Source: Streptomyces marispadix
Lineage (GTDB): Bacteria > Actinomycetota > Actinomycetes > Streptomycetales > Streptomycetaceae
Direction: 5' to 3'
Length of the DNA stretch: 64,000 nt
Assembly: GCF_022524345.1 (NCBI RefSeq)
Contig: NZ_JAKWJU010000002.1
Span: forward strand, 4,564,501 to 4,628,500
Shown: positions 27,939 through 37,247 of the stretch, piece after piece
Layout: each line of letters starts with the position of its first letter
Position numbering within the stretch: the stretch's first letter is position 1
Translations under genes and position numbers: made by a program
The notes under the pieces: model-generated
Seen by the model: the letters and a program-made list of their open reading frames with translations, nothing else
What the model was told of the DNA's origin: nothing
Database searches by the model: none

Positions 27939-28688
27939 ATGCCCCGACGTGCGGTAAGAGCCGTACTGGCGCTTGTCATGGTCGCGGCAGCAGTCCTGGT
28001 GGGCACGGCAGTGGCGACCGCCGGGCCCGCAGCCCCCACGGACGGCTGCTTCACCTGGAACCGCGACCTCGCCGAGGGCGCTTCCGGGGACGACGTCAAG
28101 CAGCTCCAGGTCCGGATCTCCGGATACCCGGCGAGCGGTGAAGTCATCTCCGTCGACGGCAAGTTCGGCCCGGCCACCAAGGCCGCCGTCTCCCGCTTCC
28201 AGAAGGCGTACGGAATCAGCGAGACCGGCAAGGCCGACGCGGCCACGTACAAGAAGATCTACGAGTTGCAGGACGACGACTGCACGCCTGCCCACTTCTC
28301 CTACGCGGAGTTGAACAACTGCAACTCCGACTGGAGCGGCGGAGCCGTCAGCGCCTCGGAGGCCAAGGCCAACGCCCTGCGCACCATGTGGAAGCTGGAG
28401 GCCATGCGGCACGCCATGGGCGACAAGCCGCTCCGCGTCACCAGCGGTTTCCGCTCCAAGGCCTGCAACGACCAGGTGGGCGGCGCTCCTTCGAGCCGTC
28501 ATCTCTTCGGTGACTCGGCCGACCTCGGCGCAGGGGCGCACTCGCTGTGCGCCATGGCCAAGGAAGCGCGCAACCGCGGGTTCCACGGCATTCTCGGGCC
28601 GGGCTTCCCCGCCCACGACGACCACACCCACGTGGACCACCGTTCAAGCAAGTACTGGGACGCGCCTGACTGCGGCGTCACCAACTGA
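27939..28688 (+). CDS. Secreted zinc D-Ala-D-Ala carboxypeptidase (M15A) with peptidoglycan-binding domain
   Basis: 249 aa. A signal peptide (RRAVRAVLALVMVAAAVLVG, cleavage near ATAG) is followed by a PG_binding_1 domain (about 45-110, LQVRISGYPASG, SVDGKFGPATKAAV) and the M15A domain. The zinc ligands of the Streptomyces albus G enzyme are visible: SRHLFGDSADLG (His, Asp) and DDHTHVDH (His). Overall it is very like that enzyme, which trims the cross-linkable D-Ala from stem peptides. GGAGG lies seven bases before the ATG. The neighbouring small secreted gene may act with it. Confidence 0.93.
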   Translation: MPRRAVRAVLALVMVAAAVLVGTAVATAGPAAPTDGCFTWNRDLAEGASGDDVKQLQVRISGYPASGEVISVDGKFGPATKAAVSRFQKAYGISETGKADAATYKKIYELQDDDCTPAHFSYAELNNCNSDWSGGAVSASEAKANALRTMWKLEAMRHAMGDKPLRVTSGFRSKACNDQVGGAPSSRHLFGDSADLGAGAHSLCAMAKEARNRGFHGILGPGFPAHDDHTHVDHRSSKYWDAPDCGVTN

Positions 28689-28742
28689 CCCGGCACCACA
28701 TCTGCTCGGCACAGCTTGACTCAGGAAGGAAACCAACCCCCC

Positions 28743-29282
28743 ATGAACCGAAAGATCGCTCTGCGGACGGCCGTCGGCGCCTCGGCGATGGCACTCGCGA
28801 TCTTCTCCACCGCATATGTGGCGGAGGCGACCACAGACGAGCCCGCGAAGGCCAAGGAAGCCGCTCCGCTCGCGAAGATGAGCCACTCCGCGGCTGCGAA
28901 GAAGCTGGGTGACGCCGGCATCGGCATCACCTCCAGCGGCGGCTGCTCCGACCGCAACAACTCAAGCTGCACCTCGCTGGACCAGGTCAACTCGGCGACG
29001 ATCGACGGTGCGATCACCCTCAAGGGCGCCAGCAAGTGCGACCTGACGGTCACCGGCGGCACCGAGACGGGCCACGCCAGCGGCACCTACAGCCACTGGA
29101 ACGGCTACAAGCTGGACTTCCACATGACGGGCTGCCTCAGCAGCTACGTCAAGAACACCTTCACCTCCATCGGTGGCAACAAGTGGAAGTCCGGGTCGGG
29201 GAACATCTACTTCGACGAGGGCAACCACTGGGACGTCACGTTCCACAACTGCGGCGGCTGCCTGAGCGGCGGCAAGGGCTGA
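28743..29282 (+). CDS. Small secreted protein with M15-like metal-site pattern
   Basis: 179 aa. A signal peptide (about 1-32) is followed by a spacer and a ~130-residue domain rich in Gly/Ser with six cysteines (SSGGCSDRNNSSCTSL, SKCDL, TGCLS, NCGGC). The segment SHWNGYKLD has the H-x-x-G-x-x-x-D arrangement of M15 peptidases, and FDEGNHWDV gives E-x-x-H-W, as in VanX-type enzymes. I infer a small metal-binding domain that might act on peptidoglycan or bind it. From memory related domains occur in other Streptomyces secreted proteins of unknown role. It follows the DD-carboxypeptidase by 54 bp with its own AGGAAGG site. Confidence 0.75.
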   Translation: MNRKIALRTAVGASAMALAIFSTAYVAEATTDEPAKAKEAAPLAKMSHSAAAKKLGDAGIGITSSGGCSDRNNSSCTSLDQVNSATIDGAITLKGASKCDLTVTGGTETGHASGTYSHWNGYKLDFHMTGCLSSYVKNTFTSIGGNKWKSGSGNIYFDEGNHWDVTFHNCGGCLSGGKG

Positions 29283-29346
29283 GCGAGCCGGACGAACAGC
29301 CAAGGACTCATGACGGACGGCTGACGGGGCCGGGTCGGTAGGTCCG

Positions 29347-29373
29347 GGGGGCCGCGCGGGGAGCGCGGCCCCC
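29347..29373 (+). terminator. Terminator hairpin after the small secreted gene
   Basis: Perfect 11-bp GC stem (GGGGGCCGCGC) with loop GGGGA, followed by TTGCTGTT. It lies between convergent genes and can serve both strands. Confidence 0.8.
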
Positions 29374-29456
29374 TTGCTGTTCCCGTACTCCCAAGCGGAT
29401 AGGGCGAGTTGCCGGGAGGCCGTCTGAAGGGACCGGCCCGGCCAGGCCAGGCGCCG

Positions 29457-30518
29457 TCAGAAGTCGTCGTCGAAGGCGACCGAGCCCTCCACGGCGACCT
29501 GATAGGCGGAGGCTCGCCGTTCGAAGAAGTTGGTCAGCTCCTGCACGTTCTGAAGCTCCATGAACGAGAACGGATTCCTGGCGCCGTAGCGGGCGGGGAA
29601 GCCCAGCCGGACGAGCCGCTGATCGGCGACGGCACGCAGATACTGCTCCATCGACTCGGTGTTCATCCCGGGCAGCCCCTCGCCGCAGAGGTCGCGGGCG
29701 AATTGCAGTTCCGCCTCGACTGCCTCCTCCAGCATCTCCGTCACCTCCTTCTCCAGCTCCTCGTCGAAGAGTTCGGGCTCCTCCTCGCGGACGGTGTCCA
29801 CGACGTCGAAGGCGAAGGACATGTGCATCGACTCGTCGCGGAACACCCAGTTGGTGCCGGTCGCCAGCCCGTGCAGCAGGCCGCGTGAGCGGAACCAGTA
29901 GACGTAGGCGAACGCACCGTAGAAGAACAGCCCCTCGATGCAGGCGGCGAAGCAGATGAGGTTGAGCAGGAAGCGCCGCCTGTCCGAGCGGCTCTCCAGC
30001 CGCTCGATCCGCTCCTCGCCCTCGCCCTCCTCCAGGGCCGCCATCCAGCGGAAGCAGAACTGTGCCTTCTCCCTGATGGACGGGATGTTCTCGACGGCCG
30101 CGAACGCCTCCGCACGCTCGTCCACATCGGGCAGATACGTATCCAGCAGCGTCAAGTAGAACTGGACGTGCACCGCCTCCTCGAAGAGCTGCCTGGAGAG
30201 ATACAGGCGCGCCTCCGGGGAGTTGATGTGCTTGTAGAGGGAGAGCACGAGATTGTTCGCCACGATCGAGTCACCCGTGGCGAAGAAGGCCACGAGGCGG
30301 CTGATCATGTGCTGTTCGCCGGGCGTGAGCTTGGCGAGGTCGGCGATGTCGGAGTGGAGGTCGACCTCCTCGACGGTCCAGGTGTTCTTGATGGCGTCGC
30401 GGTAGCGGTCGTAGAAGCCGGGATAGCGCATCGGCCGCAGGGTCAGCTCGAAGCCGGGGTCGAGCAGATTCCCCGCGCGGCCGCCGTCGGTGTTCTTGGC
30501 GCTGGTCGTCACTGGCAT
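29457..30518 (-). CDS. nrdB: Class Ia ribonucleotide reductase, small subunit
   Basis: 353 aa. Di-iron protein that holds the tyrosyl radical. Visible ligands: Asp83 (ATGDSIVANN), Glu114 and His117 (FEEAVHVQFY), with Tyr121 four residues after His117 as the radical site, and RDESMHMSFAF later. ATG 30518 overlaps the nrdA end by ten bases. In S. coelicolor the operon is nrdABS; no nrdS follows here, the next gene is on the opposite strand. Confidence 0.94.
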   Translation of the reverse strand: MPVTTSAKNTDGGRAGNLLDPGFELTLRPMRYPGFYDRYRDAIKNTWTVEEVDLHSDIADLAKLTPGEQHMISRLVAFFATGDSIVANNLVLSLYKHINSPEARLYLSRQLFEEAVHVQFYLTLLDTYLPDVDERAEAFAAVENIPSIREKAQFCFRWMAALEEGEGEERIERLESRSDRRRFLLNLICFAACIEGLFFYGAFAYVYWFRSRGLLHGLATGTNWVFRDESMHMSFAFDVVDTVREEEPELFDEELEKEVTEMLEEAVEAELQFARDLCGEGLPGMNTESMEQYLRAVADQRLVRLGFPARYGARNPFSFMELQNVQELTNFFERRASAYQVAVEGSVAFDDDF

Positions 30519-32947
30519 GCCTCGCAGGACTCGGGGTTCTCCAGGGAGCAGGTGGCGGCGTCGGCGCCATGCGGGGGCGGCACGGACGCGTGCGGGGGCT
30601 CGGCGTCCGCCGAAGCAGCGGCAGCCCCCGCCGTCGCCGTTGCCGCCGCTGCGCCCGCGGCCCGTGCGATGCGCGTCGCCGGCCGCGAACGCAGGTAGTA
30701 CGTCGTCTTGATGCCGCTCTTCCATGCGTAGGCGTACATCGAGCTGAGCTTGCCGATCGTCGGCGCCGCCATGAACAGGTTCAGCGACTGGCTCTGGTCG
30801 AGATACGGGGTACGGGCCGCGGCCATGTCGATCAGCGAGCGCTGAGGCAACTCCCATGCCGTACGGAAGAGTTCACGCACCTCCGCGGGGACCCGGCGGA
30901 GGTCCTGCACCGATCCGTCCGCCTCCCGCAGCTCCTCGCGAGTGCGTTCGTCCCACAGCCCGAGCCGCTTCAGCTCCGCTACGAGATAGGTGTTCACCTG
31001 GAGGAACTCGCCGCTGAGCGTCTCCCGCTTGAAGAGGTTCGAGACCTGCGGCTCGATGCACTCGCAGACGCCCGCGATGGCCGCGATCGTCGCCGTCGGC
31101 GCGACCGCCAGCAGCAGCGAATTGCGCATCCCCGTACGGCTGATGCGCTCCCGAAGGGCCGACCAGCGCTCCGGCCAGGCCGGTCGCGCCCGCGGATAGT
31201 GGTCGGGGTGCAGCACGCCGCGTGCGGTACGGGTCTCCTCCCAGGCAGGCAGCGGCCCGTGCCGCTCGGCGAGGTCCGCGCTGGCCCCGTACGCCGCGAG
31301 CATGATCCGTTCGGAGATACGGGTGGAGAGCCGCCGTGCCTCCTCCGAGTCGAAGGGCAGCCTCAGCCGGAAGAAGACGTCCTGGAGGCCCATCACCCCC
31401 AGACCGACCGGGCGCCAGCGGGAGTTGGAGCGCTCTGCCTGCTCTGTGGGATAGAAGTTGATGTCGACGACACGGTCCAGGAACGTCACCGCCGTACGCA
31501 CCGTGGCGTCCAGGCGCTCCCAGTCCATAGCGCCCGACTCGCCGAGATGCGCCGCGAGATTGACCGAACCCAGATTGCAGACGGCGGTCTCGCCGTCGTC
31601 GGTGACCTCCAGGATCTCCGTGCACAGATTCGAGGAGTGCACGGTGCGGCCCGGCTTCGCCGTCTGATTCGCCGTGCGGTTGGCGGTGTCCTTGAAGGTC
31701 ATCCAGCCGTTGCCCGTCTGGGCGAGGGTGCGCATCATGCGCGCGTACAGGCGGCGGGCGGGCACCCGGCGCACCGCACGGCCGTCCGCCTCCGCCCTGC
31801 GGTAGGCGTCGTCGAACTCCCCGCCCCAGAGGTCCGCCAGCTCCGGCACGTCGACGGGCGAGAAGAGCGACCAGTCGGCGTCCGCCTCCACGCGGCGCAT
31901 GAACTCGTCCGGAATCCAGTGCGCGAGATTGAGGTTGTGGGTGCGCCGGGCCTCCTCGCCGGTGTTGTCGCGCAGTTCCAGGAACTCCTCCACGTCCGCG
32001 TGCCAGGTCTCCAGATAGACGCAGGCGGCGCCCTTGCGACGGCCGCCCTGGTTCACGGCGGCCACCGAGGAGTCCAGAGTGCGAAGGAACGGCACGATGC
32101 CGCCCGAGTGCCCGTTCGTGCCCCGGATCAGCGAACCGCGGGCACGGATACGGGAGTAGGACAGGCCGATGCCGCCCGCGTGCTTCGACAGCCGCGCCAC
32201 CTGCTTGTAGCGGTCGTAGATCGAGTCCAGCTCGTCCTTCGGCGAGTCCAGCAGATAGCAGGACGACATCTGGGCGTGCCGCGTACCGGAGTTGAAGAGC
32301 GTGGGGGAGGAGGGGAGATAGGCCAGCGAACTCGTCAGCCCGTACAACTCCGCGACCTCGTCCGCCGCCTGTGCGGAGTCGCCGTCGGCGAGCCCGCAGG
32401 CGACGCGCAGCAGGAAGTGCTGCGGCGTCTCGATCACCCGGCGCGTCGTGGGATGGCGCAGCAGATACCGCGAATGCACCGTCCGCAGCCCGAAGTAGCC
32501 GAAGCGGTCGTCCGCTCCCGATTCGACCGCCTCCTCCACGAGGGCGTCGAGGCGGGCCGCGTGGGTCCGTACGAACGCGGCCGTACGGTCCGCGATCAGG
32601 CCCTCGCGGTGCCCCGTGGCGATGGAGGACGAGAAGGACGACGCGCCCTGGCCGCGGGCCTCTTCGCGGATGGCGAGCGTGAGCAGCCGGGCCGCCAGCC
32701 GCGAGTAGGCGGGCTCCTCGCCGATCAGCCCGGCGGCCTCCTCCGCGGCGAGCGACCTCGACTCGGCCTCGTCTGCGTCCTGTCGGCGTCCGCGCAGCAC
32801 AGCTCCGGCGACCCGCCGGGGATCGGTGCCGGGAAGATCGGCGGCCAGCTCGGTCAGGGTGTGCAGCAGCGCGCCGTCCTCGGCGGGCTGCCCGGATACG
32901 TGAGGCGGCGCGGCGGAGCCGGGTGGCGATGCGGGTGCGATGGTCAC
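30509..32947 (-). CDS. nrdA: Class Ia ribonucleotide reductase, large subunit
   Basis: 812 aa from GTG 32947. Reduces ribonucleoside diphosphates. Motifs: SSCYLLDSPKDE (reducible Cys), SSNLCTEILE (catalytic thiyl Cys), TAVCNLGSVNL (partner Cys), and a C-terminal CSLENPESCEACQ with the redox CxxC. The end (after about 750) is Ala-rich and variable, as usual for the flexible tail. A cobalamin riboswitch lies in its leader, so B12 should switch it off. The start has a GAGGGAG-like site. Confidence 0.94.
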   Translation of the reverse strand: MTIAPASPPGSAAPPHVSGQPAEDGALLHTLTELAADLPGTDPRRVAGAVLRGRRQDADEAESRSLAAEEAAGLIGEEPAYSRLAARLLTLAIREEARGQGASSFSSSIATGHREGLIADRTAAFVRTHAARLDALVEEAVESGADDRFGYFGLRTVHSRYLLRHPTTRRVIETPQHFLLRVACGLADGDSAQAADEVAELYGLTSSLAYLPSSPTLFNSGTRHAQMSSCYLLDSPKDELDSIYDRYKQVARLSKHAGGIGLSYSRIRARGSLIRGTNGHSGGIVPFLRTLDSSVAAVNQGGRRKGAACVYLETWHADVEEFLELRDNTGEEARRTHNLNLAHWIPDEFMRRVEADADWSLFSPVDVPELADLWGGEFDDAYRRAEADGRAVRRVPARRLYARMMRTLAQTGNGWMTFKDTANRTANQTAKPGRTVHSSNLCTEILEVTDDGETAVCNLGSVNLAAHLGESGAMDWERLDATVRTAVTFLDRVVDINFYPTEQAERSNSRWRPVGLGVMGLQDVFFRLRLPFDSEEARRLSTRISERIMLAAYGASADLAERHGPLPAWEETRTARGVLHPDHYPRARPAWPERWSALRERISRTGMRNSLLLAVAPTATIAAIAGVCECIEPQVSNLFKRETLSGEFLQVNTYLVAELKRLGLWDERTREELREADGSVQDLRRVPAEVRELFRTAWELPQRSLIDMAAARTPYLDQSQSLNLFMAAPTIGKLSSMYAYAWKSGIKTTYYLRSRPATRIARAAGAAAATATAGAAAASADAEPPHASVPPPHGADAATCSLENPESCEACQ

Positions 32948-33013
32948 GGGATGTGCTCTCCCTCGCTCGGGTCAGGTCACCGGTCACCGGGGGAGCGCAC
33001 AGGCGGGCGCGCG

Positions 33014-33041
33014 GGCATGCCGCATCGCTCAGCGGCATGCC
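33014..33041 (-). terminator. Hairpin in nrdA leader, likely expression platform
   Basis: Perfect 10-bp stem (GGCATGCCGC) with an eight-base loop, between the B12 aptamer and the nrdA start. It could be a terminator or a switch stem; no U tract follows. Confidence 0.6.
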
Positions 33042-33079
33042 TTGCGGCGTCCACCGGCCCAACCCTCGGGACCCGGACG

Positions 33080-33240
33080 TCTGTCGACACGGCCGGCAGG
33101 CACTCGGACTCGCGACGAGGCGGCGGTGCCGCCCGTCATGGCGGGGCCATGGAGGGCAGCGAAGCACCACATCGCACACCGTTGCGGGACAGTTCCGGAT
33201 TCACACCGGATTCCCCTGCGCGGCAGCGAGCACGAGCATA
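33080..33240 (-). promoter_or_regulatory. Cobalamin riboswitch (nrdAB leader)
   Basis: On the minus strand the aptamer core reads GGGGAATCCGGTGTGAATCC, then GGAACTGTCCCGCAACGG, and after a variable arm GAGTCCGAGTGCCTGCC, the B12 box. These are the diagnostic conserved blocks of adenosylcobalamin riboswitches, in order and spacing. Outer stem limits are approximate. Control of class Ia nrd by a B12 riboswitch is established in S. coelicolor. Confidence 0.92.
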
Positions 33241-33372
33241 CATCTAGTAGTGGAGAGCGCCAGTCGCCCCCACATATTGTGTCGACCGGTTCTGCTCTTT
33301 GGACTGGTTCGCAACTCGGTCCGCGGGCCGCCTGGTTGGCGACCGCGCGCTTCACCCGCGGTCGGCCCCGGC

Positions 33373-33873
33373 TCACAGTTCGAGCGCGTACGCCCGCAGC
33401 GCCATGCTCGGAAGCGGTTCCCAGTCCCTCTCCGGTATGCGTACGAAGCCCAGCCGCGCGTACAGCCTGTGCGCCGACGTCATCCGCTCGTGGCTGCACA
33501 GCAGCAGCCGTCTCAGGCCCCGTTCACGCGCCCGCTCGACGCATGCCCGCACCAGGGCCTCGCCCGCCCCGCGACCGCGCCCCTCGGCCCGTACCGCGAG
33601 CATCCTGAACTCGCCCTCGCCCGGGCCCGCGATGTCCGCGTACTCCCCGCCGTCGCCGACGAAGGCCACCGCGCCGAGCACTCGCTCCGACGCGGCCTCC
33701 GCGGCGACCAGCACCTCCGTGTGCAGTGCACGGCGCCGGGCCGCCCGCAGTGTGTCCAGATACGGGTCGTCCTCGCCGAAGTCCAGCAGCCCGTCCCGTA
33801 GATACGCCTCCGCGGTCAGCTCGCCGACCTCGTCCAGCTCCTCGTCGCGAGCCGGTCTGATCGTGATGTCCAT
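33373..33873 (-). CDS. GNAT family N-acetyltransferase
   Basis: 166 aa, complete. Motif A (acetyl-CoA loop) is LAVRAEGRGRGAGEALV near residues 92-110, after MDITIRPARDEELDEV. The end YARLGFVRIPERDW is motif B. The substrate is unknown. Its start lies eight bases after a 21-bp hairpin whose stem contains the only GAGG upstream, so translation may be controlled. Confidence 0.86.
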   Translation of the reverse strand: MDITIRPARDEELDEVGELTAEAYLRDGLLDFGEDDPYLDTLRAARRRALHTEVLVAAEAASERVLGAVAFVGDGGEYADIAGPGEGEFRMLAVRAEGRGRGAGEALVRACVERARERGLRRLLLCSHERMTSAHRLYARLGFVRIPERDWEPLPSMALRAYALEL

Positions 33874-33880
33874 GGAACGA

Positions 33881-33928
33881 GCATGCCTCGCCCCACTGAC
33901 AATCGGGTGTCAGTGGGGCGAGGCATGC
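33881..33928 (-). terminator. 21-bp perfect hairpin between symporter and GNAT genes
   Basis: Arms of 21 bases (left arm begins GCATGCCTCGCCCCAC) with a six-base loop. It follows the symporter stop by 45 bp and precedes the GNAT ATG by seven. A terminator is the simplest reading; it also buries the GNAT ribosome site. Confidence 0.8.
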
Positions 33929-33973
33929 GATCGTGCGCAGTCCGGACTGTGCGGAGGGAGGGCTCCCGCTCTC

Positions 33974-35593
33974 TCAGTGCGCGCCGGTCGGCGCGGGCAA
34001 CTCCTCCTGTACGCCCGGGTCTCCGACGTCCGCCGTGTAGTCCGAGGGACGCGTCTCGTCGACTCCGTCCGGTGCCTTCACGGCCCTCAGTACGAAGGTG
34101 AGCACCACCGTGACCACCGCGTTGAGCACGAACGCGGTCAGGCCGATGTACCCGATCTCCCCGATGCCGGGGATCACGTCGTTGCTGCCGCCGAAGTGCT
34201 TCTGCACCGGCGAGGAGACGCCGTACGCCGTGACCGTTCCGTAGACCATGCCGACGGCCCAGCCGGCCAGCAGCGCCCACCGGTGGAACCAGCGGGTGAA
34301 GAGCCCGCCCACGAGCGACGGGAACGTCTGGAGGATCCAGATGCCGCCCAGGAGCTGGAAGTTGATCGCGACCGTCTTGTCCATCCCGAGGACGAAGATC
34401 AGGGCGCCGACCTTCACCAGCAGCGACGTGATCTTGGAGACCTTGGTCTCCTGCTCGGGGGTCGCATCGGGGCGGAGGAAGTCCTTGTAGATGTTCCTGG
34501 TGAAGAGGTTCGCGGCCGCGATCGACATGATGGCCGCCGGTACGAGCGCGCCGATGCCGATGGCGGCGAAGGCGACGCCCGCGAACCAGCTCGGGAACAT
34601 GTTCTCGAAGAGCTGCGGGATCGCGAGCTGCCCGTTCTTCACCTTGATGCCCGCCGCGATGGCCATGAAGCCCAGCAGTGCGAGCATGCCCAGCATCAGC
34701 GAGTACAGCGGCAGGATCGTGGTGTTCCGACGGATCACGTTGCGGCTGCCGCTGGAGAGCGTCGCCGTGATCGAGTGCGGATACATGAAGAGCGCCAGCG
34801 CGGAGCCGAAGGCGAGCGTCGCGTACGCCCACTGGTTGGGCGAGCTGGTGACGACCTCGCCCTTCGGCTTGCCCGTGGCCGGGTTGGTCTGCGACAGGGC
34901 GTCGCCGGCCTTGGCGAACACGTCGTCGAAACCGCCCAGTTTGAACGGGATGTAGATGATCGCCACCGCGATGACGATGTAGATCAGCGTGTCCTTGACG
35001 AAGGCGATCAGCGCCGGCGCCCGCAGCCCGGAGGAGTAGGTGTACGCCGCCAGCACCGCGAAGGCGATCAGCAGCGGCAGGTCCTTGATGAACCAGTGCG
35101 TCGACTCGCCGCCGCCGATGCCCATGACGTCCAGCACCGACTGGATGCCGACGAGTTGCAGCGCGATGTACGGCATCGTCGCGAGGATGCCCGTCACGGC
35201 GACCGCCAGCGCCAGCGACTTGGAGCCGAACCGGCCGCGCACGAAGTCCGACGTCGTCACGTACCCGTGCCGGTGCGAGACCGACCACAGCCGCGGCAGG
35301 AACGTGAAGATCAGCGGGTAGACGAGGATCGTGTACGGGACGGCGAAGAAGCCCGCGGCGCCCGCCGCGTAGATCGCCGCCGGAACCGCCACGAAGGTGT
35401 ACGCCGTGTACAGGTCGCCGCCGAGCAGGAACCAGGTGACCCAGGTGCCGAAGCTCCGTCCGCCCAGGCCCCATTCGTCGAGGCTGTCGGCGTTCTCGGC
35501 CTTGCGCCAGCGTGCCGCGAGAAAGCCCATCGCCGTGACGAGCACGAAGAAGAAGACGAAGACGGCCAGCGCCACTCCGTTGACCCCGCTCAT
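33974..35593 (-). CDS. Sodium:solute symporter family protein (MctP-like monocarboxylate permease)
   Basis: 539 aa, about 13 membrane helices, starting SGVNGVALAVFVFFFVLVTAMGF. The region near residue 45 has EWGLGGRSFGTWVTWFLLGGDLYTAYTF, as in MctP/PanF-type carriers. It overlaps a DUF3311 gene by four bases, which is the usual two-gene module of this transporter group; the small partner is likely a subunit. Substrate (short monocarboxylates) is inferred from family resemblance. Confidence 0.85.
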   Translation of the reverse strand: MSGVNGVALAVFVFFFVLVTAMGFLAARWRKAENADSLDEWGLGGRSFGTWVTWFLLGGDLYTAYTFVAVPAAIYAAGAAGFFAVPYTILVYPLIFTFLPRLWSVSHRHGYVTTSDFVRGRFGSKSLALAVAVTGILATMPYIALQLVGIQSVLDVMGIGGGESTHWFIKDLPLLIAFAVLAAYTYSSGLRAPALIAFVKDTLIYIVIAVAIIYIPFKLGGFDDVFAKAGDALSQTNPATGKPKGEVVTSSPNQWAYATLAFGSALALFMYPHSITATLSSGSRNVIRRNTTILPLYSLMLGMLALLGFMAIAAGIKVKNGQLAIPQLFENMFPSWFAGVAFAAIGIGALVPAAIMSIAAANLFTRNIYKDFLRPDATPEQETKVSKITSLLVKVGALIFVLGMDKTVAINFQLLGGIWILQTFPSLVGGLFTRWFHRWALLAGWAVGMVYGTVTAYGVSSPVQKHFGGSNDVIPGIGEIGYIGLTAFVLNAVVTVVLTFVLRAVKAPDGVDETRPSDYTADVGDPGVQEELPAPTGAH

Positions 35594-35964
35594 CGGGCAC
35601 CGTCCTCTCCGCCGTCGGCGTCGCTTCCGTCTGCCGCGTCCGCCGCTTCGGTTCCGTCGGCCGCGCTTGCCGCGCCGGCCCCTCCGGTTCCGGCCGCGGC
35701 TCGCCGCCTCGCCTCGTCACGCTGGACGAGCTTGTACGCGACCACCGTCATCACGGCCGAGACCAGCACCCACAGCATCTGGTACCAGTAGAAGAACGGC
35801 AGCCCGCCGAGCGTGGGTTCGGTACGCGAGTACGAGCTGACCCACATCAGCGCGACGAACGGCAGGAAGAGGCACACTCCGACGGCCACCCGCAGCGGCG
35901 TGACCACGGGCGAGTGCGACGGCGACTGCGTCGCGGTCTCAGGTGTTTCGGGTGGCGCTGGCAT
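35590..35964 (-). CDS. DUF3311 small membrane protein (symporter partner)
   Basis: 124 aa with two helices (about 24-41 and 58-78), including the conserved LPFFYWYQMLWV segment. The C-terminal 40 residues are Ala/Asp/Gly-rich. ATG overlaps the symporter start (ATGA), so both are made from one message. A GATAACGGAAC word (36050-36060) in its 280-bp upstream region is also found before dasR. Confidence 0.86.
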   Translation of the reverse strand: MPAPPETPETATQSPSHSPVVTPLRVAVGVCLFLPFVALMWVSSYSRTEPTLGGLPFFYWYQMLWVLVSAVMTVVAYKLVQRDEARRRAAAGTGGAGAASAADGTEAADAADGSDADGGEDGAR

Positions 35965-36243
35965 GCCTCAACTCCGTCCGTCGGGTAACTCCTGTCGAGA
36001 CGCGCAGGAAATCTAAACGAGCGCTTCGCACTCCGTCACTACCTGCACGGATAACGGAACGGCACCTTTTGTGCGGGAGGCGGCGGCGGTTGCCGCGGAC
36101 GGCGCTAAAGCAGGCGCCGAGGCAAGCGATTTCGTAGCGTTCCGTGCCGTGAAGAGCGGTACGCACGGAATGCGAACCGAGCCGCGTTCGAGCCGTAAAG
36201 AGCGGTGCGAGGTCTATGTGCCCTACGGGGGCTATGACACCCG

Positions 36244-37038
36244 TCAGCCGTTGTGTCCGTGATGCGGGCGCTGGAGATTGGCGACGAACTTGTAGCGGTC
36301 CCCCCGGTAGACCGAGCGCACCCACTCCACCGGCTCCCCGTCGGTGTCGAGCGAGTGCCGCGAGAGCATCAGCATCGGCAGGCCCACGTCCGTGCCGAGC
36401 AGCCCGGCCTCCCGGGGAGTGGCGAGCGAGGTCTCGATGGTCTCCTCGGCCTCCGCGAGGTGGACGCCGTACACCTCCGCGAGTGCCGTGTAGAGCGAGG
36501 TGTACTTCACGAGGCTGCGCCGCAGCGCCGGGAAACGCCGCTGTGAGAGATGGGTCGTCTCGATCGCCATCGGCTCCCCGCTGGCGAGACGCAGCCGCTC
36601 GATGCGCAGCACGCGCCCGCCCGCGGGTATGTCGAGGGCGTCGGCGAGGCGGTCGTCGGCGGTGACATAGCCGATGTCGAGCAACTGCGACGTCGGTTCC
36701 AGGCCCTGTGCGCGCATGTCCTCGGTGTACGAGGTGAGTTGGAGGGCCTGGGAGACCTTCGGCTTGGCGACGAAGGTGCCCTTGCCCTGAATGCGCTCCA
36801 GCCGTCCCTCGACGACGAGTTCCTGCAGGGCCTGGCGCACGGTCGTGCGCGAGGTGTCGAACTCGGTGGCCAGAGTGCGCTCCGGCGGGACGGGAGTGCC
36901 GGGCGGCATCGTCTCCGTCATCTCCAGCAAGTGCCGCTTGAGCCGGTAGTACTTGGGCACGCGCGTGGTCCGCGCGCCGTTGCCGTTTCCGGACTCCGGT
37001 TCCGCCGCGGCTGTGACCGCGCCCCCGTCCGTGCTCAT
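36244..37038 (-). CDS. dasR: DasR, GntR/HutC-family regulator of N-acetylglucosamine metabolism
   Basis: 264 aa. Winged helix at about 27-95 ([41 protein letters not shown]) and UTRA ligand domain at about 105-255. It matches the S. coelicolor DasR sequence I remember almost block by block, for example [20 protein letters not shown]. DasR binds glucosamine-6-phosphate and then leaves its dre operators; it links chitosugar supply to development and antibiotics. It is divergent from dasABC, whose promoter carries two dre-like sites. Confidence 0.95.
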   Translation of the reverse strand: MSTDGGAVTAAAEPESGNGNGARTTRVPKYYRLKRHLLEMTETMPPGTPVPPERTLATEFDTSRTTVRQALQELVVEGRLERIQGKGTFVAKPKVSQALQLTSYTEDMRAQGLEPTSQLLDIGYVTADDRLADALDIPAGGRVLRIERLRLASGEPMAIETTHLSQRRFPALRRSLVKYTSLYTALAEVYGVHLAEAEETIETSLATPREAGLLGTDVGLPMLMLSRHSLDTDGEPVEWVRSVYRGDRYKFVANLQRPHHGHNG

Positions 37039-37247
37039 GGCTTGCCTTCCCGCTCGAGTCGTGCTGCCGTCACCGGCTTCCTCCGTGCGCAGGCGATGCG
37101 TGGCGCCTTGTGCGCGGCTTCGGTCACGGCACCGGATGCGGCGGCGTCTTGGGAGGTGCTGCGCTCTCCGGCCGCCGTTCCGGCTGTACTTCGCGGCTCA
37201 CATCGTGGCACGGGGTCGGGCTCTCGGGACTCCCGCGCCCAGATGTC

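Noticed and set aside
30569..33247. 892-codon plus-strand ORF over nrdA
   Set aside because: It is the antisense shadow of nrdA and runs through the B12 riboswitch; composition is Arg/Gly-rich with no motif.
33299..35791. 830-codon plus-strand ORF over the symporter
   Set aside because: Antisense shadow of the symporter and GNAT genes; very charged repeats, no domain.
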